Below, in pieces: positions 1-7,932 of a stretch of 64,000 nt of DNA; position 1 is the stretch's first letter; every line of letters starts with the position of its first letter. Position numbers and translations under genes: made by a program. The notes beneath the pieces were generated by a model that was not told the origin of the DNA, did no database searches, and saw nothing but the letters and a program-made list of their open reading frames with translations. Origin of the DNA: Rhodococcoides kroppenstedtii (GTDB lineage: Bacteria; Actinomycetota; Actinomycetes; Mycobacteriales; Mycobacteriaceae); the NCBI RefSeq assembly GCF_900111805.1, contig NZ_FOJN01000004.1, forward strand, positions 186,001-250,000, written 5' to 3'.

Positions 1-2
1 AC

Positions 3-332
3 GCGTGGCGCTCGATCTACAGCGTTCCGATCTACGCGTTCCTCTGCGTCTTCCTCGCGGTGGGAGTCGGTGCGTTGCTGCGCCAGTCGGCCGCGGCGGT
101 GGCCCTGCTGCTCCTGTGGCCGCTGCTGGTCGAATCGTTGTTCAACCTGTTCGGCAGCATCGGCCGCGACATCATGCCGTTCCTGCCCTTCACCAACGCG
201 AACAACTTCCTCGGCGCCCCCGGCGGGGTGGACTTCCATTGGGGTCCCTGGGCGAGCCTGTTGTACTTTGCCGCCTTCGTCGCGATCGTGTTCGGCGCGT
301 CGATCGCGGTGGTGAACAAGCGCGACGCCTGA
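3..332 (+). CDS. ABC transporter permease, C-terminal fragment
   Basis: The frame is open from the left edge, so only the last 109 codons are present. The fragment is strongly hydrophobic, with membrane segments near residues 8-25 and 35-52, a loop holding a PFTNANNF stretch, and a last helix near residues 82-100. It ends in the short basic tail NKRDA. This shape matches the C-terminus of ABC-2 type permeases. The substrate cannot be read from this piece, and the partner ATPase would lie upstream of the window. Confidence 0.6.
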   Translation, partial: AWRSIYSVPIYAFLCVFLAVGVGALLRQSAAAVALLLLWPLLVESLFNLFGSIGRDIMPFLPFTNANNFLGAPGGVDFHWGPWASLLYFAAFVAIVFGASIAVVNKRDA

Positions 333-373
333 CGGGCCCGCTCGGACCACCCGCGCGACCGGGCGGACCGCAC

Positions 374-379
374 TAAGGT
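374..379 (+). promoter_or_regulatory. -10 hexamer for leaderless M28 peptidase mRNA
   Basis: TAAGGT lies 7 nt before the ATG at 387. A -10 this close to the start codon predicts transcription starting at or next to the ATG. Confidence 0.45.
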
Positions 380-386
380 GACGGCC

Positions 387-1910
387 ATGAGGACGCAACG
401 CACCCGGTTCGCGATGTCCGTCGCCGCCTGCGCCGTCGGCGCCCTGACGCTGGCCTCCTGCTCCGGTGAGAGCTCCACCGACGACCCCGCGACCACCTCG
501 GTTGCGGGGTCGTCGTCGGCGCAGTCGTCCGGCGCCGCCGCCGACGGTCTCGGTGCCCCGGTCACCGGCGACGCGCTGGCGAACGCGGTCACACTCGACG
601 CCGTCGTCGAGCACCTCGAGGAGCTGACGTCGATCGCCGAGGCGAACGGCGGCAACCGCGCCGCCGGCACCCCCGGATACGACGCGAGCGTGGACTACGT
701 CTCCGGTCTGCTCCGCGACGCCGGGTTCGACGTCGAGACCCCCGATTTCTCCTTCGACAGCTACGACCTGCGCTCGAACTCGCTGCGCGCCGGGGACCGC
801 GAGGTGCCGTCGAACGCGTTCACCTACTCGCCCGCGGGGACCGTCACCGCGCCGCTCGTGGTGGCGCCGACCGACGACACCCCGGGCTGCGAGGCCACCG
901 ATTACGACGGGCTGCCGGTGACGGGCGCCGTCGTCCTCGTCTCCCGCGGCAGCTGCCCGTTCGCCCAGAAGGGCATCGTCGCCGCCGACCTGGGCGCCGC
1001 GGCCGTGGTCGTGGCCAACAACGAGGACGGTCCGCTCGACGCCGGCACCCTCGGCAGCAAGGCCGACGCCCGCATTCCGGCCCTGGGTGTCAGCCGCGAG
1101 GACGGTGCGGCGCTGGCCGCCGGCGGCGGCGAGGTGACCGTCGCGGTCGATTCCGAGACGACCACCACCACCAGCCGCAACGTGATCGCGCAGACCACCA
1201 CCGGGGACACCGACAACATCGTGATGGCGGGTGCCCACCTCGACTCCGTGCCCGAGGGCCCCGGTATCAACGACAACGGCACCGGCGTCGCCGCGGTGCT
1301 CGAGTCCGCCCTGCGCATGGGCGGTGCGCCGCAGACCACCAACGCCGTCCGCTTCGGCTTCTGGGGCGCCGAGGAACTCGGCCTCGTGGGATCGACGAAG
1401 TACGTCGAGGGTCTTTCGGACGACGACGCGGCCGCCCTGGCGCTGTACCTCAACTTCGACATGGTGGGGTCCAACAACCCCGGCTACCTGGTCTACGACG
1501 GTGACGACTCCGACCAGGAGGGCGCGCCCGCCGGCCCGGCCGGGTCGGACGCCATCGAGCGCACGTTCGAGGAGCGTCTCGCGGCGAAGGACGCCGACGG
1601 CACCGATTTCGACGGCCGGTCCGACTACGGGCCCTTCATCGAGCGCGGCATCCCGGCGGGTGGGGTGTTCAGCGGTGCCGACGACATCAAGACCGAGGAG
1701 CAGGCGGCCCGGTGGGGCGGCACCGCGAACGAGGCCTTCGATCCGAACTACCACACTCCCGAGGACACCCTGGAGAACGTGAATCGTGATGCGCTGGCGG
1801 TGAATTCGCAGGCCGTCGCCTACGGCATCGGCACCTACGCCGAGTCCGTGACGGGTCCGAACGGCGTGCCCGTGGGCGAGCAGCGCACCGCCGCGCGACA
1901 GAGCCAGTGA
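387..1910 (+). CDS. M28 family aminopeptidase, lipoprotein
   Basis: A predicted secreted zinc exopeptidase of 507 residues. The N-terminus is a lipoprotein signal with lipobox LASC near residue 25, then a Ser/Thr-rich linker. A PA (protease-associated) insert spans roughly residues 150-260. The M28 core follows, with the zinc-ligand pattern GAHLDS, NDNGTG, EELGLVGS, NFDMVG and YHTPED in order. Known relatives are the Streptomyces and mycobacterial LpqL-type aminopeptidases, which release N-terminal residues outside the cell. ATG 387 is preferred because a TAAGGT hexamer sits 7 nt upstream; GTG 378 is in frame but overlaps that hexamer. The cyclase gene follows 10 nt later. Confidence 0.88.
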   Translation: MRTQRTRFAMSVAACAVGALTLASCSGESSTDDPATTSVAGSSSAQSSGAAADGLGAPVTGDALANAVTLDAVVEHLEELTSIAEANGGNRAAGTPGYDASVDYVSGLLRDAGFDVETPDFSFDSYDLRSNSLRAGDREVPSNAFTYSPAGTVTAPLVVAPTDDTPGCEATDYDGLPVTGAVVLVSRGSCPFAQKGIVAADLGAAAVVVANNEDGPLDAGTLGSKADARIPALGVSREDGAALAAGGGEVTVAVDSETTTTTSRNVIAQTTTGDTDNIVMAGAHLDSVPEGPGINDNGTGVAAVLESALRMGGAPQTTNAVRFGFWGAEELGLVGSTKYVEGLSDDDAAALALYLNFDMVGSNNPGYLVYDGDDSDQEGAPAGPAGSDAIERTFEERLAAKDADGTDFDGRSDYGPFIERGIPAGGVFSGADDIKTEEQAARWGGTANEAFDPNYHTPEDTLENVNRDALAVNSQAVAYGIGTYAESVTGPNGVPVGEQRTAARQSQ

Positions 1911-1920
1911 GTCGGGGCGA

Positions 1921-2739
1921 GTGAGCCCGTCCGCCCGCGAGGCGCTCCGCGCGGTGGTCGACACCGCGCGCACGGTGAACCGGACCGACCGCGTGGTCGA
2001 CGCGGTCCGGACACTGCGGGGCGTGCTCCCCGGAGACCCGACGTTCGGCGACCCGTTGTCGACGGCGGGACCGGGGACCGCGCGGCTGGTCGCCCGCGTC
2101 ACCGATCGCCTGCAGAGCGAGGAACCCGGTGCGGCCAAGGAGGTCTCGCTCGGCGCCCTGCAGGTCTGGCAGGCGCTGCTCGAACGCACCGGCCGCGGTC
2201 GGGGTGAGCGCGACGTCACGATCGTGTTCACCGACCTCGTCGGGTTCTCGACGTGGTCGCTGTCCGCCGGCGACGCGGCGACGCTGATCCTGCTCAAGCA
2301 AGTGGCACGCGCCGTCGAGCGACCGATGCAGGATCGCGGCGGTCACATCGTCAAGAGGCTCGGCGACGGTGTCATGGCGGTGTTCCCGAGTGCCGACAAC
2401 GCCGTCGGAGCGGTCTTCGACGCACGGGACGCACTCGCCCGCGTCTCGGTCGACGGGTACACCCCGCGGATGCGCGTCGGCATCCACACCGGCCGGCCGC
2501 GCGCGGTGGGGTCCGACTGGCTGGGTGTCGACGTCACGGTGTCGGCCCGGGTCATGCAGGCGGGCGCGGACGGCAACGTCATGATCTCGTCGGCGGCGTT
2601 GGACACGGTGTCGCCGGAGGTACTGGCGGCGCTGCGCCTGTCCGCGAAACCCTATCGGCGGGGGCTGTTCTCGCCGAAGCTCGACGGCGTGCCGGACGGG
2701 CTACGCATCAACCGGCTCGTGCAGGCGCCAGAGCGGTGA
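1921..2739 (+). CDS. Class III adenylate/guanylate cyclase
   Basis: A 272-residue protein with an unannotatable N-terminal region of about 95 residues and a C-terminal class III cyclase catalytic domain. The metal-binding region reads IVFTDLVGFS near residue 103. The substrate-side segment KRLGDGVMAVF and the stretch MRVGIHTG are both present, as in active mycobacterial-type cyclases. The product is probably cAMP. No transmembrane segment is evident. The GTG start lies 10 nt after the peptidase stop, so the two are probably co-transcribed. The last 39 nt overlap the 3' end of the convergent thiD gene. Confidence 0.85.
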   Translation: MSPSAREALRAVVDTARTVNRTDRVVDAVRTLRGVLPGDPTFGDPLSTAGPGTARLVARVTDRLQSEEPGAAKEVSLGALQVWQALLERTGRGRGERDVTIVFTDLVGFSTWSLSAGDAATLILLKQVARAVERPMQDRGGHIVKRLGDGVMAVFPSADNAVGAVFDARDALARVSVDGYTPRMRVGIHTGRPRAVGSDWLGVDVTVSARVMQAGADGNVMISSAALDTVSPEVLAALRLSAKPYRRGLFSPKLDGVPDGLRINRLVQAPER

Positions 2740-3564
2740 CACCGGGCCGTGGCCGGCGCCGAGGTCGTAGGCCGCGGCCAGCGACCGGGTGACCCACTCC
2801 TTTCCGAACGCGACGGCGTCGGGCACCGACCGGCCGTGGGCCAGCGCGCAGGCGATCGCCGCGGCCAGGGTGTCCCCGCCGCCGTGGTCGTTGCCGGTGG
2901 GCAGCCGCGGCGAGGTGAACTCGAGCATGCGGTCGCCGTCGTAGAGCAGATCGGTGCTCGTGGACGAGGTGCGCAGATGCCCGCCCTTGACCACCGCCCA
3001 CTGCGCGCCGAGGCCGTGCAGCGCCTCCGCCGCGGCACGGGCCGTCGCGTCGTCGACCACGTCGATGCCGGTGATGAGCCGCACCTCGTCCAGGTTCGGC
3101 GTGACCACCGTCGCCAGGGGGATCAGCCGGTGCCGGACGGCGTCGAGCGCGTCGGCGTGCAGGAGCGAATCGCCGTGCATGGAGGCGGACACCGGGTCGA
3201 CGACGAGCGGGACGGCGGTGTCGCGGCCGATGCCGAGTTCGAGCGCCACGTCGGCGACCGCCTCGATGATCTCGGTGGAGGCGAGCATTCCGGTCTTGGC
3301 GGCGCCCACCCCGATGTCCGAGACGACGGTGCGCACCTGATCGGCGACGATCTGCGGAGGAATCTCGTGGAACCCGCTGACTCCGACCGTGTTCTGCACG
3401 GTCACCGCCGCGACGGCGACGCAGGCGTGCAGGCCGCAGAGGGCGATGGTGCGCGAATCCGCCTGGATACCGGCCCCGCCACCCGAATCGGTGCCCGCGA
3501 TGGTGAGGACGCGACGCGGCGTCTCGCCCGGGGCCGGCAGCGGCAGCAGGTGGGAGGCACTCAC
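2701..3564 (-). CDS. thiD: Hydroxymethylpyrimidine (phosphate) kinase
   Basis: A ribokinase-fold HMP/HMP-P kinase that makes the pyrimidine half of thiamine diphosphate. It is 287 residues, the usual length. The N-terminal motif IAGTDSGGGAGIQAD, the GAAKTGML stretch, the substrate-side DPVSASMHG and the C-terminal glycine-rich anion hole PTGNDHGGGDTLAAA are all present. GTG 3564 is chosen because TAAGGT lies 7 nt upstream; the in-frame GTG 3573 overlaps that hexamer. The gene stands alone without thiC or thiE, and no TPP riboswitch-like leader is possible with a leaderless start. It converges on the cyclase gene with 39 nt of overlap. Confidence 0.92.
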   Translation of the reverse strand: MSASHLLPLPAPGETPRRVLTIAGTDSGGGAGIQADSRTIALCGLHACVAVAAVTVQNTVGVSGFHEIPPQIVADQVRTVVSDIGVGAAKTGMLASTEIIEAVADVALELGIGRDTAVPLVVDPVSASMHGDSLLHADALDAVRHRLIPLATVVTPNLDEVRLITGIDVVDDATARAAAEALHGLGAQWAVVKGGHLRTSSTSTDLLYDGDRMLEFTSPRLPTGNDHGGGDTLAAAIACALAHGRSVPDAVAFGKEWVTRSLAAAYDLGAGHGPVSPLWRLHEPVDA

Positions 3565-3571
3565 ACCGCGC

Positions 3572-3577
3572 ACCTTA
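3572..3577 (-). promoter_or_regulatory. -10 hexamer for leaderless thiD mRNA
   Basis: On the minus strand TAAGGT lies 7 nt before the GTG at 3564. Confidence 0.45.
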
Positions 3578-3703
3578 CCGGCGGGTGTTTCCTGTGAGTT
3601 CGCCTCGCATATCGCGGAGAGCCCGGCACGCCGACGGATACTGTGGAATAGTGGTTCAGGTCACACGATCCATCGTGCCCACCCTCGGCTGCCAGGAGAT
3701 GCC

Positions 3704-4027
3704 ATGCTGTCCGACGCTCCCGTCACCGAAGTCACGGACAACCCCCACCAGAACCGGTTCGAGCTCCGGCTGAACGGGGATCTCGTCGGCATCGTCGGCT
3801 ACTACCCGGTGGAGTCCGCCGGTCGGTCCCGGCGTGCCCCCGTCGTGAGTTTCCTCCACGCCGTGATCACGGAGGACTTCGGCCACCGCGGGCTCGCGGG
3901 CATCATGGTGCGTAGCTCGCTCGACGCCGCCCGGGGCTACGGGTGGAAGGTCAAGCCCGTCTGCACCTACGTGCAGCGTTTCGTCGCGGAGAACCCGCAG
4001 TACCGCGACCTGATGGCACCGGAGTAA
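3704..4027 (+). CDS. GNAT-like N-acetyltransferase (YjdJ type), paralogue 1
   Basis: A 107-residue single-domain protein of the small YjdJ-like Gcn5 type. The core shows a strand ending in FLHAVITEDF, a GHRGLAGIMVRSSL segment in the place of the acetyl-CoA pyrophosphate loop, and the C-terminal pattern KPVCTYVQRFVAENPQYRDL that marks this small family. The ATG has an AGGAG ribosome site at 3694-3698. The next gene is a diverged paralogue, so the pair looks like a local duplication. The substrate is unknown. Confidence 0.75.
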   Translation: MLSDAPVTEVTDNPHQNRFELRLNGDLVGIVGYYPVESAGRSRRAPVVSFLHAVITEDFGHRGLAGIMVRSSLDAARGYGWKVKPVCTYVQRFVAENPQYRDLMAPE

Positions 4028-4075
4028 ACGGCGCGACCTCCCTGCCGGGTCGCGATTCGGCAACAGTCGTCACTC

Positions 4076-4110
4076 TGTTCACACAAGTCACAGATCTGTG
4101 TTCACAATGG
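4076..4110 (+). promoter_or_regulatory. Palindromic putative operator upstream of second GNAT-like gene
   Basis: A perfect 12-bp palindrome CACAGATCTGTG lies at 4089-4100. It is flanked by two copies of GTTCACA at about 4076 and 4101. The block sits directly before the start codon at 4112, so it could bind a dimeric regulator. No regulator gene is adjacent. Confidence 0.3.
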
Positions 4111-4111
4111 T

Positions 4112-4495
4112 GTGATGAGTGACAGTCTCGTCGCCGACAATCCGGAACTGTCGCGTGTCGAGCTCACGGTCGACGGCGACCTCGCCGGGATCCTGGCGTA
4201 CGACGTGATCGGCAGCACCGTGATCCTGCGGCACACCGTGGTCAAGGAGCAGTACGGCGACCACGGGTGGGCGGCCGTCCTGGTCCGCGGCGCCCTCGAC
4301 ATCCTCCGCATGGGCGACCTGCGCGTCTGGCCCGCGTGCGCGATGGTCCGACGGGTCATCGGCGCGGAGCCGGAGTACCTCCCGCTGGTCGCCGATCAGG
4401 ATCCCGAGGCCGCGGAGGCCGACCGTGTGGCGGAGGCCGCGGAGGCCGGCCGTGTCTCGGAGGTCGCCGAGAGGTCCACGAGCACCGGCGCGTGA
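4112..4495 (+). CDS. GNAT-like N-acetyltransferase (YjdJ type), paralogue 2
   Basis: A 127-residue relative of the preceding gene. It shares a similar NPELSRVELTVDGDLAGILAY opening, the RHTVVKEQYGDHGWAAVLVRGAL core, and the PACAMVRRVIGAEPEYLPLV end. The glycine-rich cofactor loop is weaker than in paralogue 1. Residues from about 95 on form a low-complexity tail rich in A, E and R. This tail overlaps the 3' end of the opposite-strand exonuclease III gene by exactly 100 nt. GTG 4112 and ATG 4115 are both possible starts. Confidence 0.68.
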   Translation: MMSDSLVADNPELSRVELTVDGDLAGILAYDVIGSTVILRHTVVKEQYGDHGWAAVLVRGALDILRMGDLRVWPACAMVRRVIGAEPEYLPLVADQDPEAAEADRVAEAAEAGRVSEVAERSTSTGA

Positions 4496-5265
4496 TCGCT
4501 CGCACCCTTGCCCTTGCGTTCCTGCCGGTCGATCTCCGCGCCGACGACCCGCGCGGCGAGGGCCGGTGAGGCGAGGACGAAGTCGATGCGCAGACCCTCG
4601 CGGCGCGGGAAGCGCAGCTGCGTGTAGTCCCAGTACGTGTAGACGCCCGGTCCCGGTGTGAACGGCCGCACGACGTCCGCGTATCCGGCGTCGACGACGG
4701 CCTCGAACGCCGCCCGCTCGGGCGGGGACGTGTGCGTCCGGCCCTCGAACAGCGCGGGATCCCACACGTCGTCGTCCGTCGGGGCGACGTTCCAGTCGCC
4801 GACCAACGCCACCTGCGCCTGCGGATCGGCGTCCAACCACGACCGGGCGTCGTCCCGCAGCGCGGCGAGCCAGTCGAGCTTGTAGCGATAGTGCGGATCG
4901 TCGAGGGTGCGGCCGTTGGGGACGTACAGGCTCCACACCCGCACCCCACCGCAGACGGCGCCCAGCGCGCGGGCCTCGACCACCGGCGTCTCCGCCGGGT
5001 CCTTGTGGAACCCGGGCTGGTGCTCGAACTCCGTGCGCACGTCCGTCAGGCCCACACGCGAGGCGATCGCGACGCCGTTCCACTGGCTGTGCCCCACGTG
5101 GGCGACCTCGTAGCCGATGTCCGCGAAGCGCTGGTAGGGGAACTGCTCGTCCTTGCACTTGGTCTCCTGGATCGCCAGGACGTCGACCTCGGAGCGCCCC
5201 AGCCAGTCCACGATCCGGTCGACCCGGGAGCGGACGGAATTGACGTTCCACGTGGCGAGGCGCAT
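4396..5265 (-). CDS. xth: Exodeoxyribonuclease III (AP endonuclease)
   Basis: A base-excision-repair nuclease of the exonuclease/endonuclease/phosphatase fold, 289 residues. Motifs in order are MRLATWNVNS, the metal-binding IQETKC, SLYVPNGR, the catalytic VGDWNVAP and the C-terminal SDHAPVLVDL. The family usually ends a few residues after SDHAP. Here a Ser/Ala/Thr/Arg-rich tail of about 26 residues is added, encoded by the DNA shared with the convergent GNAT-like gene. ATG 5265 is preferred: TACCGT lies 8 nt upstream, and the longer open frame has no family homology. In M. tuberculosis the same gene neighbours the acetyltransferase and deformylase found next here. Confidence 0.93.
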   Translation of the reverse strand: MRLATWNVNSVRSRVDRIVDWLGRSEVDVLAIQETKCKDEQFPYQRFADIGYEVAHVGHSQWNGVAIASRVGLTDVRTEFEHQPGFHKDPAETPVVEARALGAVCGGVRVWSLYVPNGRTLDDPHYRYKLDWLAALRDDARSWLDADPQAQVALVGDWNVAPTDDDVWDPALFEGRTHTSPPERAAFEAVVDAGYADVVRPFTPGPGVYTYWDYTQLRFPRREGLRIDFVLASPALAARVVGAEIDRQERKGKGASDHAPVLVDLSATSETRPASAASATRSASAASGS

Positions 5266-5273
5266 GGGCGACA

Positions 5274-5279
5274 ACGGTA
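5274..5279 (-). promoter_or_regulatory. -10 hexamer for leaderless xth mRNA
   Basis: TACCGT on the minus strand ends 8 nt before the ATG at 5265. Confidence 0.4.
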
Positions 5280-5297
5280 GCGGGAGCGGTCGGCCGC

Positions 5298-6224
5298 TCA
5301 GTCCGCCGGCTGCGCGTACCGGTATCGGTGGTGTTCGGTGAACCCCAGCCCCGCGTACAGCGCGGTCGCGGCACCGCCCCCCGATTCCACCTGGACAAGG
5401 GCGGTCACCGCGCCCCGTTCCGCGCCCCACGACAGCGCGTCCCGACACACTGCGGCCGCGTGACCACGACGACGAAGGTCCGGACGCGTCGCCACCGCCG
5501 CGATGCTCACCACCCGGGTGCCGTCGGGCATGGCGGTGACGGCGGCCCGGGCGACCGCGGCGGTCTCGTACGACCCCTGCGGGTCGGGTCGAGACAGGAA
5601 CGCGACGTCGCCGCCCCGCACGGCGGTGAGCACATCCGGGACGTCCGCGAACCGGGGATGGTGGGCCGACCACGCGGCGTCGGGTGTCGCCGCGACGGTG
5701 CTGCCGGCCGCGGGACGGACCGTCGCCGGCGCGGTCAGCACCGAGACGTCGGGACCCGCCCGCCAGCCCGCCGGGATGCGCAGGATGCGATCGGGGAGGT
5801 GCAGCCGCGGGGTGAGGCCGCGGTCGGCGTACCACCGGACCACCGCGGGGAGCGCAGCGAGCAGATCCCCCGTCGCCACCGTCGGATCCACCGGGAGGGC
5901 GGAGTTCGCCCGCTGGGACACCCCGTGCCCCGCGCGCAGCATCCAGCCGCCGACGAGGTCCTGCTCGATCCCCGGCCACGCGTCGGCCGCGGCGCGCTCG
6001 AGTGCGCGGATCGCACTGGCGCGCACGGGTTTCGGTGGGATCGGCTTGCAGACCACGACGTCGCCGCGGGAGATCGCGACGGTCTCGCCCGACTCGCGGA
6101 CGACGGTGAGCGTGTCCGGAGACAGGTCGGCCAGCATGCCGAGGACGTCGCTCAGCGGCGGCGCGCCCGCCGCGTCCTGCCGCCGGTACCGCACCACCAC
6201 CCGGTCGCCGACGGAGACGCGCAC
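5298..6224 (-). CDS. GNAT family N-acetyltransferase (Rv0428c-like)
   Basis: A 308-residue protein. An N-terminal SH3-like module (residues 1-60, GDRVVVRYR and SRGDVVVCK) leads into two acetyltransferase-like halves. The C-terminal half carries the acetyl-CoA loop pattern RPDLRRRGHAAAV and the family ending ALYAGLGFTEHHRYRYA. Size, domain order and position between xth and def match the M. tuberculosis Rv0428c family. The acceptor substrate is not known. It ends 32 nt before the xth start and begins 1 nt after the def stop, so it is probably co-transcribed with def. Confidence 0.85.
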   Translation of the reverse strand: MRVSVGDRVVVRYRRQDAAGAPPLSDVLGMLADLSPDTLTVVRESGETVAISRGDVVVCKPIPPKPVRASAIRALERAAADAWPGIEQDLVGGWMLRAGHGVSQRANSALPVDPTVATGDLLAALPAVVRWYADRGLTPRLHLPDRILRIPAGWRAGPDVSVLTAPATVRPAAGSTVAATPDAAWSAHHPRFADVPDVLTAVRGGDVAFLSRPDPQGSYETAAVARAAVTAMPDGTRVVSIAAVATRPDLRRRGHAAAVCRDALSWGAERGAVTALVQVESGGGAATALYAGLGFTEHHRYRYAQPAD

Positions 6225-6225
6225 G

Positions 6226-6819
6226 TCAGTCGTCGTCGTGACCGAACGGATCGGCGACGGTGCCGGGAACCCAGCTCAGGCCCGGCACGCCCCAGCCGTT
6301 CTTCTTGATCGCCTTCTTGGCCGCGCGGGCGTGGCGGCCGACCAGGACGTCGACGTAGAGGAACCCGTCGAGGTGGCCGGTCTCGTGCTGCAGCATGCGG
6401 GCGAAGAATCCGCGGCCCTCGACGGTGACGGGGTTGCCCTCCGCGTCCGTGCCGGTCACGCGGGCCCAGTCGGCGCGGCCGGTGGGGTACTGCTCACCGG
6501 GAACGGAGAGGCAGCCCTCGTCGTCGTCCTCCGGGTCGGGCATGGTCTCGGGGATCTCCGACGTCTCGAGAACGGGGTTGACGACCTCGCCGCGGCGGCG
6601 GGTGACGGTGCCGTTCTCGTCCTCGAAGGGGCAGTCGTAGACGAACATCCGCAGCGATTCGCCCACCTGGTTCGCGGCCAGGCCCACGCCCTTGGCGGCG
6701 TCCATCGTCTCGTACATGTCCGCGATCAGCTGCGCGATCTCGTCGGGCGAGGCCGTCACGGTCTGCGTGGGGGTGTGCAGCACCGGGTCGCCGACGATCC
6801 GGATCGGGAAGATGGCCAT
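6226..6819 (-). CDS. def: Peptide deformylase
   Basis: Removes the N-formyl group from nascent proteins. It is 197 residues. The three family motifs are present: [10 protein letters not shown] (motif 1), EGCLSVPG with the metal-binding Cys (motif 2), and QHETGHLDG with the two metal-binding His and catalytic Glu (motif 3). The HETGH form is that of the mycobacterial enzymes; many others have HEYDH. An acidic insert, PDPEDDDEG, precedes motif 2. TAACCT lies 8 nt before the ATG. First gene of a def-acetyltransferase pair. Confidence 0.96.
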   Translation of the reverse strand: MAIFPIRIVGDPVLHTPTQTVTASPDEIAQLIADMYETMDAAKGVGLAANQVGESLRMFVYDCPFEDENGTVTRRRGEVVNPVLETSEIPETMPDPEDDDEGCLSVPGEQYPTGRADWARVTGTDAEGNPVTVEGRGFFARMLQHETGHLDGFLYVDVLVGRHARAAKKAIKKNGWGVPGLSWVPGTVADPFGHDDD

Positions 6820-6827
6820 GGGGCAGA

Positions 6828-6833
6828 AGGTTA
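6828..6833 (-). promoter_or_regulatory. -10 hexamer for leaderless def mRNA
   Basis: TAACCT on the minus strand ends 8 nt before the ATG at 6819. Confidence 0.45.
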
Positions 6834-6961
6834 CCGGCCCACCCGTCGCGGCGTGTTGGGCCCGCCGCGACCGTCGTCGCCGGCCCCCGCGTGGTTAGAT
6901 TGCCACCGAAGATGACACGGGTGTGATTCACCGCCCGTGATGCGGACGGACGAGGAGCGAG

Positions 6962-7270
6962 ATGGACAGCGCTGCTGCGCGTAGTCACGGGTCCGAGGCC
7001 CCTGCCGACGAGCCTGACGACGGGCTCACGCGTCGGGAACACGACATTCTCTCCTTCGAGCGACAGTGGTGGAAGTACGCCGGCGCCAAGGAAGAAGCGA
7101 TCAAGGAACTGTTCGACATGTCGGCCACCCGCTACTACCAGGTGCTCAATGCCCTGGTGGACAAGCCGGAGGCGCTGGCGGCCGACCCCATGTTGGTCAA
7201 GCGTCTGCGGCGTCTGCGCGCGAGTCGACAGAAGGCCCGCGCCGCACGCCGCCTCGGCTTCGAGATCTGA
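6962..7270 (+). CDS. DUF3263 protein (Rv0430-like)
   Basis: A 102-residue soluble protein. After an acidic leader of about 20 residues comes the DUF3263 signature: LTRREHDILSFERQWWKYAG, then KEEAIKELFDMSATRYYQVLN. The second part reads like a helix-turn-helix of the sigma-region-4 kind, so a DNA-binding role is likely but not shown. The C-terminus is strongly basic. A GAGGAG ribosome site precedes the ATG. It is divergent from def and just upstream of the LytR_C gene, as in mycobacteria. Confidence 0.85.
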   Translation: MDSAAARSHGSEAPADEPDDGLTRREHDILSFERQWWKYAGAKEEAIKELFDMSATRYYQVLNALVDKPEALAADPMLVKRLRRLRASRQKARAARRLGFEI

Positions 7271-7279
7271 GCCGTCGCC

Positions 7280-7285
7280 TAAGCT
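7280..7285 (+). promoter_or_regulatory. -10 hexamer for leaderless LytR_C gene mRNA
   Basis: TAAGCT lies 8 nt before the GTG at 7294. Confidence 0.4.
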
Positions 7286-7293
7286 CGACCCCC

Positions 7294-7848
7294 GTGAGTA
7301 CCCGCCCCGACGACACCTCCTCCGGCCCGCCGCTGCGGGCCCTGGCGATGGTGCTGCTGTCCCTCGCCGTCGTGTTCGCGGGCATCGGCATCTTCTCGCT
7401 CACCGGCTCGGATTCCGAGGAGACGGCCGCCGCCCCGGCCGCGGACACGAGCGCTGTCCCGACCGCGACGGCCGCGCCGACGGGGACCTCCGCGCCCTCC
7501 GCGACAGCCCCGCCGTCGGCGACCTCCGGGTCGCCGACGACGACCACCACCGCGACGACGTCCGGAGCGTCCTCCGCGAGCCCCATCCGCGTCCTCAACA
7601 ACAGCGAGGTCTCCGGGCTCGCGGCCGAGACGGCCACCCGGCTCGAATCGGCCGGCTTCGCGGTCGGGGAGACGGGCAACTACTCCAGTGGAGTCATCGC
7701 CGCGTCGACCGTCTACTACGACCCGGCCGTTCCCGGTCAGCAGGCGCAGGCCGAGCGCATCGCGGGGACACTCGGTTTCGGGTCCGAGCCGCGCTTCGCC
7801 GGCATCGCGAACGCGTCGCCGGGGATCGTCGTCATCGTCACTCGATAG
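7294..7848 (+). CDS. LytR_C domain membrane-anchored protein (Rv0431-like)
   Basis: A 184-residue envelope protein. A short cytoplasmic N-terminus is followed by one transmembrane helix (residues 15-35). A long Ala/Thr/Ser/Pro linker spans roughly residues 45-100. The C-terminal LytR_C domain begins at SPIRVLNNSEVSGLAAETAT and ends in GIVVIVTR. In mycobacteria the same position holds the tuberculin-related peptide gene. The domain is found attached to LCP cell-wall ligases, so a cell-wall role is inferred. GTG 7294 is the only start that precedes the helix. Confidence 0.8.
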   Translation: MSTRPDDTSSGPPLRALAMVLLSLAVVFAGIGIFSLTGSDSEETAAAPAADTSAVPTATAAPTGTSAPSATAPPSATSGSPTTTTTATTSGASSASPIRVLNNSEVSGLAAETATRLESAGFAVGETGNYSSGVIAASTVYYDPAVPGQQAQAERIAGTLGFGSEPRFAGIANASPGIVVIVTR

Positions 7849-7932
7849 CGCCGACTAGAGTCGTCGGCGAGACCCCCGGGTACCAGACGGGGAACCGCAC
7901 CACCGCCCGTTTCGTCCGGACGCAGGAGAAGA

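Noticed and set aside
3564..3704. TPP riboswitch upstream of thiD
   Set aside because: The -10 is 7 nt before the start, so no leader exists; no thi-box pattern was seen.
5266..5979. N-terminal extension of exonuclease III
   Set aside because: The extra frame is antisense to the acetyltransferase gene and lacks family homology; ATG 5265 begins at the conserved first strand.
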